Shown piece by piece: positions 52,735 to 62,100 of a DNA stretch of 64,000 nt (the first letter of the stretch is position 1; each line of letters starts with the position of its first letter). Origin of the DNA: Mytilus galloprovincialis (Eukaryota; Mollusca; Bivalvia; Mytilida; Mytilidae); NCBI RefSeq assembly GCF_965363235.1, contig NC_134843.1, positions 49,843,535 through 49,907,534 of the forward strand, read 5' to 3'. A program made the position numbers and the translations under genes. The notes beneath the pieces were generated by a model. It worked only from the letters and a program-made list of their open reading frames with translations. It had not been told where the DNA came from and did no database searches.

Positions 52735-53231
52735 ACTGTATCAACCTATGAAGTGTTTGTTTTAAACATTTTACGACTGTGTCAACCTTTTATAAGTTGT
52801 AATAAACATTTAATGACTGTGTCAACCTTTTGAAAGTTGTAACAAACATTTAATGACTGTCCCAACTCTAAAATCGTTGTGACAAATATTTTTTGACTGT
52901 ATCAACGTCTGAAAAGTTGAAACAAACAAATTTTAACTGTCCCAACTATTAAAAGGTTGGGACGGACATTATGCAACTGTCACAACTATTAGAAAGACTG
53001 TAATAAATAAAGTTTGACTGTGACAACACCGTAAACCACTGCGCCAGTTCTGAAATGACTGATGGTAGCATTTTTTGACTTTCACAACCCGTAAAAAAGT
53101 TGGGACCGACATAAATGAACTGTTGCAACGAAATATGACAGATTTGACAGTCGTTACTTGTCTTTCACAGACTAAGACAGTCGTACAACGACTGTTACTG
53201 GTATGGACAGTTGTTTTTTCGTCCAGTAGTG
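52735..53231 (-). repeat. right terminal/subterminal repeat array of the CACTA-type element
   Basis: This is the mirror of the left array: units of gactgtgtcaaccttt, gttgtaacaaacattt and aactgtcccaact, then aacgactgttactggtatgg and the TAGTG end at 53231. The inverted match to the left end is strongest over the outer 50 bp and then loose, as expected for subterminal repeats that evolve by unit turnover. Confidence 0.75.
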
Positions 53232-53387
53232 CATGTGGAATGCATTTAAAGAATTATTTTTATAATCCAATTTATCATTGGTTTTTCAGGTACTTATAGT
53301 CAAAACTAACATTATATATTATTGTATCTAAAAGCACACATTTTATTTACTAAAAATCTAACAGGCTATTGATAATCCTATTTTATA

Positions 53388-54065
53388 CCCCCGCTTTGAA
53401 AAAAGGGGGGTATACTGTTTTACCTCTGTCTGTCCTTCCGTCAGTCCGTCAGTCCATCGGTCCATCAGTCCGTCAGTCCGTCAGTCTGTCAGTCAGTCCG
53501 TCCGACCCATGAATATTTTTCGTCACATTTTTCTCAGGAACTACACTACCAGGATTTCTGAAATTTGGTTTCAGGCTTGATATAAGTCAGCTATACTGTG
53601 TGATTCGTTTTCAGATTCATCACTCGACAACTTCCTGTTTACCGAACACTTGTGTTATTTTACACATGATAACCAAGTTGAAAATTTTTGTCACATTTTT
53701 CTCAGGAACTACAATACAAGGACTTCTGAAATTTGGTTTCAGGGTTTATATAAGTCTGCAATACTGTGTGATGCGTTTTCAGATTCATCACTCGACAACT
53801 TCCTGTTTACCGAACACTTGTATGATTTTACATATGATAGCCAAGTTGAAATTTTCGTCACATTTTTCTCAGGCATTACTATACAAGGATTTCTGAAATT
53901 TGGTTTCAGGATTTATACAAGTCAGCTATACCGTGTAATGCCTTTTCAAATTCATCACTCAACAACTTCCTGTTTACCGAAGACTTGTATATTTTTACAC
54001 TATTAAAATTATCCACTTGCGGCGGGGGTATCATCAATGAGCAGTAGCTCGCAGTTTCACTTGTT
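53388..54065 (+). repeat. bivalve ATACCCCCGC repeat with minisatellite and three-copy tandem unit
   Basis: It starts atacccccgctttgaaaaaa, followed by (tccgtcag)-type repeats (53440-53510). Then come three units of about 172 bp (from about 53517, 53689 and 53862), each with gtcacatttttctcagg, aggatttctgaaatttggtt and aacttcctgtttaccgaa. It ends cggcgggggtatcatc. I know this start and end from bivalve genomes. The two overlapping frames through the units reflect the tandem structure and are not genes. Confidence 0.75.
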
Positions 54066-54479
54066 TTTTTATATAAAATACTTTACCCTTCTCATGTGCA
54101 ACACAGTAGTACGTGTACAGTTAACTTAATGATTTTTCTTCCGTGTTTATGTTCTTTCTTCATATAGATATAAAAATGAATTTTCAACTATTTTTTTGAT
54201 AATAAACAAGAAATCTTTTGGACGATGCTCGAGGTAAAAATGTTTAAAAATCCCAAACCGTGGCGATGATATGTAAAAAGAATAATTTTCTATATTTTTC
54301 TATTGTGTTTAAGTTTGATTTTAATAATAACATTAATCCATTATCTTAATTCATGGTGTAAATGTAAATAATGGATTTACATAAGCTTGTTGTTGACATG
54401 TTTTTTTTCCATAGTTGTCTCAACTATTATCTTATGTGGAAAGTTATCATGACTCAGAAGCGGATCCAGCTATTTTAAA
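54066..54479. other. AT-rich, nothing recognised
   Basis: No exon or named repeat. A left-end fragment agcggatccagctatttt of the GGCGGATCCAG MITE family is at 54459-54478. Confidence 0.4.
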
Positions 54480-54725
54480 ATTTATGAACAGCCGAATCAC
54501 AAAAATACTAAACTCCAGGCAAAAATTCAAGATGGAAAATCCCTAATCAAATGGCAAAATTAATAGCTCAAACACATCAAGAGAAAGTGACGACTTTCAT
54601 ATCCCTGACTTGGTACAGAAATTTTCGAATAAACCTAGTGTCAAAGCTAGCTAAACCTTTAACTTGTATGACAGTGGCATAAAATCTTATTATGTTGACA
54701 AAACAAAACAAACAGACTGAAAACA
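54480..54725 (+). repeat. repeat family R2 copy
   Basis: aaaaatactaaactccaggc, ggaaaatccctaatcaaatg, aaacacatcaagagaaagtg, gacttggtacagaaattttc and caaaacaaacagac follow the R2 order closely. Confidence 0.65.
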
Positions 54726-54884
54726 GAAGTCTTGAGCTGCTAGTAGTCTGATGTTATTTATGTATTATTGTAATTTTTGTTTATTTTCTTTGGTTACATC
54801 TTCTGACATCAGACTCGGACTTCTCTTGAACTGAATTTTAATGTGCGTATTGTTATGCGTTTACTTTTCTGCATTGGCTAAAGG

Positions 54885-55210
54885 TATAGGGGAGGGTTGA
54901 GATCACGCAAACATGTTTAACCCATCCGCATTATTGTGCCTGTCCCAAGTCAGGAGCCTCTGGCCTTTGTTGTTCTTGTATTATTTCAACTTTTAGTTTC
55001 TTGTGTACAATTTGGAGTTTAGTATGGCGTTCATTATCACTAAACGAGTAAACATTTGTTCAGGGGCCAGCTGAAGGACGCCTCCGGGTGCGGGAATTTC
55101 TCGTTGCATTGAAGACCTGTTGGTGACCTTCTGCTGTTGTCTGCTCTATGTTCGGGTTGTTGTCTCTTTGGCATATTCCCCATTTCCATTCTCAATTTTA
55201 TAATCGTCAA
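54885..55210 (-). repeat. inverted R1-related repeat with a second mussel-type unit
   Basis: On the + strand it reads gttgagatcacgcaaacatg, tttaacccatccgcattatt, ccaagtcaggagcctctggc, then gctgaaggacgcctccgggt, gcattgaagacctgttggtg and tattccccatttccattctc. I recognise both halves as parts of one abundant mussel interspersed repeat. The short frame near its end is a by-product. Confidence 0.65.
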
Positions 55211-56381
55211 AAATAACAAAAAAGGGGTACAAAATCATTGCATGTTTAAAAAGGAGGGGATTACATCCCCGGCCCTATTTGCATCCCCCACTGCATGTAA
55301 ACATCGGAAGATGATATTTTAAAACTCTTCTGACAGGTGCAAACATATATAAATGAATTTGAAACAGTCATCTTTTCAACATACAATTTATTATAATTCC
55401 ATATCTAGTTGTACGAAGGAAGAACAAAAACAAAAGGAGAGTGGTCGTGTATATTCAACGGGGATGATGTATGTTTTATATGAATAGCTAAAACATTTGT
55501 ATGTAAAGCTTTATTATCATATTTGAATTTTAAGGACTCTTGTTCATGTTATGACATGTAAATTGTAAAGTAATTTAAGTATTTTTCGAAAGATCACTCT
55601 TTTTTAATAAAATCAATGTAATCAAAATACGGTATCTATATATTTTAAGGCAAAGAAATGTGTGACTAACTGGCGCATAAATATTAATTATATATTAACA
55701 TGATTAATGAACATTTAATCCATCAAAATTCTGATAAGAAATAAATTTCGGTATAAGTTGTCACAAAGAAACATCGATGTTTGAATTGCTTTGCATCAAA
55801 TCGATGAATCTGTGCGATATAAAATCGATTGATATGCGCTTGTTTTTATTTCAAAAAGTTGCGTACACATTCACAGAATTTTCCGCGGCAAATCTCTTTC
55901 ATATCTTTTTAATTTGAATCGAATAACATTGCTATTCAACAAGTGATTTTAACTAAGATTCTAGAAACCAACATCAATAAATATGTAAGCATTTATGAAT
56001 TTTGTATAATTTAAGACTAGACAGTACTCATCTAAAAATATATGTGACCTAATAACATTTAACGATACAAATTGTGCATTTCAATTTTTTGTTTGATCTT
56101 AAATATCTCTTCCTGATGCTAAGATAAGTTTATTCAGTGATGTTCGAGGTCAAAATATTTAAAAATCTGAAACCTTGTTTGTAAAATGTAATCAGAGAAG
56201 GTATCAATAATTTCTTATTCTATTTGAATTTTTTCATCAGTAGACATATTGTCACTTACAAAAACAAATACATTTGTATTTACATATAGTTACTTACTAA
56301 TTGAAGATATATTTAGTATTTAGTACATTCGTATGGCATGCACTCAGATATCCAAAATTGTTTAGCGTTTATTTATACTTA
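55211..56381. other. AT-rich, no gene seen
   Basis: Apart from a small pair of G- and C-rich patches at 55225-55295 (a weak relic of the GGCGGATCCAG MITE type), I see no exon, RNA gene or named repeat. Confidence 0.45.
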
Positions 56382-57129
56382 TCTATAATACTAAAATTAC
56401 GAGGTCCAATTTGTCAGCCGTCATCACGTAAAAGCGACGAATCAAAGAATTCAACTTTATATATAACTAATATAGTACAAATTACACCACTCCAGGCCCT
56501 TTTGTTTTCCACGTAATTAATATTGCCAATAATTAAGAAGTTCCGGGTCGAGTCCGATACCGATACCAATAGTATATTCACCTGTTACCTGTTACCTATT
56601 ACCTTATCTGTACGTTCCGCATCTGACAGGCGCACCACCAAACGGTGTATTCAGGATTAATATGCTATATACACGGGTCATAATCACAGGGTTGACACTA
56701 CTAAAATGTCAAATTGTTACCTATTGTAGTATTTTAATCAGTAAGACTTTCTAAGATAACAATACGAATACTAAAAATCTGTGACTAAAAATAAGGCGTA
56801 TAGGTACAGTTTTCAATGTGTTAGCGGGCATGACGTAAAACAGCGAATCAAAGAATTCAACTTTATTTATAACTCATATAGGAAAATGCTGTTGATTAAA
56901 AAATACTCAATTCCAGGAGCTTTTGTTTTCTAAATAATTAATTTTACCAATAATTGATCAGTTCCAGTTCGATGGGTTCAAACAGAAAGATTTGATAGCA
57001 GAGAAAACTGTGTATCTTATAATCCGGCATGACTTTATCAGATAACAATACTAATACTAAAATAAGGCTTGCGCATAGTAATATACTTTAATTCAGTCAC
57101 GGACCCGCGATATCACGGGTGTTTTCTAG
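56382..57129 (+). mobile_element. non-autonomous Helitron
   Basis: The 5' end TCTATAATACTAAAATTACG is the known Helitron type and starts with TC directly after an A. The 3' end has the hairpin ACCCGCGATATCACGGGT, then GTTTT and CTAG, followed by T, so the insertion is between A and T with no target duplication. The length is 748 bp with no Rep/helicase coding. Inside, a block of about 60 bp (agcgacgaatcaaagaattc / cagcgaatcaaagaattcaa) appears twice, suggesting two fused or nested Helitron pieces. Confidence 0.8.
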
Positions 57130-57790
57130 TATTTATAATGATTCAATGATTGCTATGAGATGTTTCCCCCCCTTTTCAAAGAAACTTATCAGATGTATCT
57201 TGAATGCGGTTGATGCATTAATTTACATGATAAGTGTTTTTGTCGATCAATGCAACAGGAAAAAAAACCTTGTATGATATATTAACCTACATGTACACAA
57301 ATACTTTTCAAGAATAGGGACGATTGTACCAAACACGTAAAAGTGATTTGTTTAACGAAACAGCTAGAATAGGTACGGGATTATCGATATTTTCAAGCTT
57401 TTAATCGTTTTATTTTGAAAAAGGTGAAATCTTAACAATGAAAAGCTTAGAAGAAAATTGTTTAATCTTATTTCACTACGCAACATTGATAGACCCTTTA
57501 ACATACAAGACTGATTTTGATCATTTTCAGGGTACAATAATCAACTTGTCTAAAAGTAATATAATATTTCAACTTAAAAAAATAGTTTAATATATATTGT
57601 ACTTGTTTTTACGTTTATGTTTTTTGTTAAGACCATGACTACGAGACCTCTCGTTAAAACTTCGACTACCACACAGAGGAAGTGTTCGGGAATAAACTCA
57701 TATAAGTTGCACTTGGTAAATACAGCTGTTTCTCAAACCACGCCTCTTTTGGGGAGATATGAAATATTTATAGAAAATAAATTTTGTTTA
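57130..57790. other. AT-rich, nothing recognised
   Basis: No supported exon or repeat. The 65-codon + frame at 57617-57814 lacks any recognisable motif and runs into the palindromic array. Confidence 0.45.
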
Positions 57791-57791
57791 C

Positions 57792-57975
57792 ATACTGTAG
57801 CCCTTTTCACATAAAATCTTAAGATAAATCTTACGAGTATCGTAAGAGAAATCTTAAGTCATTTTCACAAAGGCGGTCGTAAGATTATTTTTGATCTTAA
57901 GAGTATTCTTAAGTTTTTATCTTAAGTAAAAACTTACGACTAATCGTAAGATAAACAATTGCATAGCAACCTTGT
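57792..57975. repeat. palindromic TCTTAAGAT / CGTAAGAT array (MITE-like)
   Basis: Within about 160 bp there are about ten copies of (T/C)(T)TAAG(A) type words in both orientations: atcttaagataaatcttacg, tcgtaagagaaatcttaag, gatcttaagagtattcttaa, cttaagtaaaaacttacgac, cgtaagataa. It starts after gcccttttcacata and ends before gcatagcaac. It looks like a small MITE with a repetitive interior; no target duplication was confirmed. Confidence 0.5.
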
Positions 57976-58491
57976 TTCACTTTCGTTTCACATGCGCAAT
58001 GACGACTTCCGATTATCACTTATATTCACCCCTTTGCCAATACAATGTTGTCAAAACCTACGAAAAAGAAAACAATACATATAATATAATATATATTACA
58101 CGCTGCATCAATATGTAGTACACCACCGGCAAATTCCGATGTACGATTATATATGTAATGAGTGGGTAAATCGGAAAACAATATTATAAATGTGTTAGCT
58201 TTTTACTCGCAAGTAAAAGGTGGTATAACGAAAAAGGTTCGTGAACAAACAAGACGTGCAAATGCAAAAAAGCTATGGTATCGTGTGGAAGTAAATGTCA
58301 TTTTAAGCATACATGCAAGAATACAATTAGCGATGAAAACTAAGATCAGCTGACTGTGGCATCTATATTTAATGTTTTTGTAGCCTGTGAATTGTAAAAT
58401 TAATACATTTTTTATATGTACCCATCATTTTTAAGATACAGTTTATTGTATTATCTAAATGTTTTTATTGCATATTTGAAAAACAAATACA

Positions 58492-58668
58492 TATATGGTC
58501 GAAATACTCATATGGTCCGGGCCGTTAATTACCAAACGAGTATAATACTCATATGGTCTGACCATACGCGGACGGTCTGACCATACGGGTGTGGTCGGAC
58601 CATATGAGTATATGCATATGGTCATGATCATACGCGTATGGTCCAAATACTCATATGGTCCGAAATAT
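58492..58668. repeat. array of CATATGGTC motifs in both orientations
   Basis: About ten copies of ATATGGTC(C/T)/ACCATA-type words sit in 175 bp, several within actcatatggtccg and cggaccatatgagt, with gaccatacgcgg/gaccatacgggt variants between. CATATG, ACGCGT-like and GGTCNGACC palindromes overlap. It resembles nothing I can name; it could be a foldback element or a cluster of binding sites. Confidence 0.6.
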
Positions 58669-59160
58669 ATACAATGAAGAAGTGACAGTGGATAATTATG
58701 AGAGAAATATATAAAAATAAAAGAGAAGCGTATACATTATTACAGAAATCAAGTATGTGATAAAGAAGGTAATTTGTTGATCAATAGAACATTATTTAAC
58801 CTTTTTATGAGGTTATCTCTCACATAGTAATAGGATGAACATTTTAAAAGAATGTGTAGTTCATCTGCAGGTGGCAGTTAGGTCCGCTGCTGTATGCCCT
58901 GAGGTAATCGGTGCCCTGAGGTAATCGTGGTAATGCGCCATTGATTAAATACGCACGAAAATATAGTTCTTATTTAGATAGATCTTAATACCAAATTTTA
59001 ATGTGACCAAATACCAAAGATGTCAACAAACTTCCCAAATGATTTTATTATTGTATTCACCGATCATTTATTTCGTATGTACGTGTAGGGTGGGGATGGC
59101 TGGTAAAATTATAAACTTTTTTTTTTATAAAAGTTCAATTAATGATCTGAAGTATTCATT
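58669..59160. other. spacer before the satellite, with a two-copy CCTGAGGTAATCG motif
   Basis: No gene. tgccctgaggtaatcg occurs twice in tandem at about 58896-58928, and its CCTGAGGTAA core is shared with the satellite palindrome that begins 240 bp further on. The rest is AT-rich. Confidence 0.5.
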
Positions 59161-62100
59161 CATGACAGGGTTACCTGAGGTAACCCCAATTATAACAACA
59201 AATACAACCATTAAACTCAAGTCAACTGAGGTAACTTTATATATACATCCCATAAACAATACAAATCTATGAAGTCCTACATTCTAAATTAAGAAATTGT
59301 GTTATTAAAATATAAATGTATACACTAGCAAAGTATGTACTAAAAATTCTTTCATAACAGGGTAACCTGCGGTAACCCAAACAATAACAGCAAATACAAC
59401 CTATTTAACTCAAGTTAATTCAGATCACCTTTACATATACATCACATAAACAATATAATTTCAATGAATTCCTACATAACAAAAGAAGAAAATGGTTTGT
59501 TACAGCATAAATGCATATACTAGCAAAGTATCTACTAAGTATTTTGTTATGACAGGGTTACCTCAGGTAACCCATAAAATAGCAACAAGTTTTATCCATT
59601 GATATCAAGTTAACTAAAGTCGCTTTTCCGATATATCACATAAACAATACACATCTATGAGGCCTACATGTAAAATAAAGAAATTGTTTGATTACAACAT
59701 AAATGTTTTCACTAGCAAACCATCTAATAAGCATTCTTTATAACATGGGTACCTGAGGTAACCCAAGACATAATTAAAAATATAACCCACTTAACTTAAC
59801 TGAAGTAAACTGAGATCACCTTTACATGTACATCAAATAAACAATACAACTTTCATGAAGTCCTACATTTAAAATAAAGAAGTTTGTTTATTACAATAAA
59901 TGTAAACACTACCAAAGTATCTACGAAGTATTAATTCATGACAGGGTTACATGAGGTAACCCCAATAATTACAATAAATACAACCCATTCAACTCAAGTT
60001 AACTCAGGTTACATTTATATATACCTCGCATACACAGTACAAATCTAGGAAGTCCTACATTTTAGATTAAAAAATTGTGTCATTACAGAATAAATGCATA
60101 TACCAACAAATTATCTACGAAGTATTCTTTCATAACAGAGATACCTCATGTTATTTCAAAAATAACAACAAATATAATCCATTCAAATTAAGATAACTAA
60201 AGTCGCCTTTCCTGAATATCATATAAACAATACTTATCTATGAAGTCCAAAATGAAATAGTAAATGGTTTATTAGAAGTTAAATGTATACTCTGGAAAAC
60301 TATCTACGACGTGACAGGGTTACCTCAGATAACCAAAACAATCACAACAAAGATAACCCATCTAACTCAAGTTCACTCAGGTTAGCTTTAAATATATATA
60401 CATCACATAAACAGTACAAATCTATGAAGTGCTACATTTCAAATTCAAAAATTGTGGAATTACAATATGAATGTATACACTAGCAAAGTATCAACTAAGA
60501 ATTCTTTCATAGCAGGGTTACCTGAGGTAACTTAAACAATAACAGCAAATACAACCTATTTAACTCAAGTTAATTCAGATCACCTTTACATATACATCAC
60601 ATAAAAAATATAACTTCAAAGAATTCCTGCATTAAAAATCAAGAGGTTGGTTTATTACACCATTAATGCATATACTAGCAAAGTATATACTAAATATTCT
60701 GTCATGCACGGTTACCTCAGGTAACTCATAAAATAGAAACAAGTATTATCCATTCATATCAAGTTAACTTAAGTCGCCTTTCCAATATATCACATAAACA
60801 ATAGCCATCTATGAAGTCCTACATTTCAAATAAAGAAATTTTTTGATTACAACATAAATGTTTACACTAGCAAACTATCTAAAAAGCATTCTTCATAACA
60901 TGGGTACCTGAGGTAACCCCAGACATAATTACAAATATAACCCACATAACTGAAGTTAACTGAGGTCACCTTTACATGTGCATCACATAAAAAATAGAAC
61001 TTTCATGAAGTCCTACATTTAAAATAAAGAATTTTGTTTATTACATTTAATGTAAACACTAGCAAAGTGTCTACGAAGGATTCATTCATTACAGGGTTAC
61101 CTCAGGTAACCATAACAATAATAACAAAGATAACCCATCTAACTCAAGTTAACTGAGGTCACCTTTATATATATACATCACATAAACAATACAACTTTCA
61201 TGAAGTCCGACATTTGAACTAAAGAAGTTTTTTTATTACAATTAATGTAAACAATAGCAAAGTATCTACAAAGAATTCATTCATTACAGAGTTACATCAG
61301 GTAACCCAATAATAACAACAAATACAACCAATATAACTCAAGTAAACTCAGGTATCACCTTTAAATATATATGCATCACATAAACCATACAAATCTATGA
61401 AGTCCTACATTTTTAAATTTAGAAATTGTGTATTTAAAATATAAATGTATACACTTACAATGTATATACTAAGAATTCTTTCATAGCAGGGTTACCTGAG
61501 GTAACTAATACAAAACAACAAAAACAACCTATTTAACTCAAGTTAATTCAGATCACCTTTACATATACATCACATAAACAATATAACTTTAATGAATTCC
61601 TACATTAAAAATGAAGAAGTTGATATATTACACCATAAATGGATACATTAGCAAAGTATCTACTAAATATTCTGTCATGACAGGTTACCTCATGTAACCC
61701 ATGAAATAGAAACAAGTATTATCCATTCATATCAAGTTAACTTAAGTCGCCTTTCAGAAATATCACATAAACAATACCCATCTATGAAGTCCTACATTTA
61801 AAATAAAGAAATTGTCCGATTACAACATAAATGTTTACACTAGCAAACTATCTCAAAAGCATTTTCATAACATGGGTACTTGAGGTAACCCCAGACATAA
61901 TTACAAATATAACCCACTTAACTGAAGTAAACTGAGGTCACCTTTACATGCGCATCACATAAACAATACAACTTTCATGACGTTCTACATCTAAAATAAA
62001 GAAGTTTGTTTATTACAATTAATGTAAACACTAGCAAAGTGTCTACGAAGGATTCATTCATTACAGGGTTACCTCAGGTAACCATAACAATAACAACAAA

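Larger units (their letters stand above)
40003..53231. mobile_element. candidate 13.2-kb CACTA/EnSpm-type element with nested insertions
   Basis: The left end CACTACTGGACGAAAAAAC and the exact complement at 53213-53231 are outward-facing inverted termini of the CACTA/TAGTG class. A 3-bp direct repeat cat (40000-40002 and 53232-53234) flanks them, as CACTA elements make. Both ends continue into about 450-500 bp of short subterminal motifs (see the two terminus entries), another hallmark. No transposase could be recognised inside; the interior is full of repeats and other elements. It may be one non-autonomous or decayed element, or two separate short copies whose flanks agree by chance (1 in 64). 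Confidence 0.6.

Noticed and set aside
40003-53231. The large inverted termini as ends of a Polinton-like element
   Set aside because: The ends are CACTA/TAGTG with a 3-bp flank and short-motif arrays, and no polymerase, integrase or capsid-type gene is visible.
53600-54006. 98- and 118-codon overlapping + frames
   Set aside because: Both run through the same three-unit tandem repeat.
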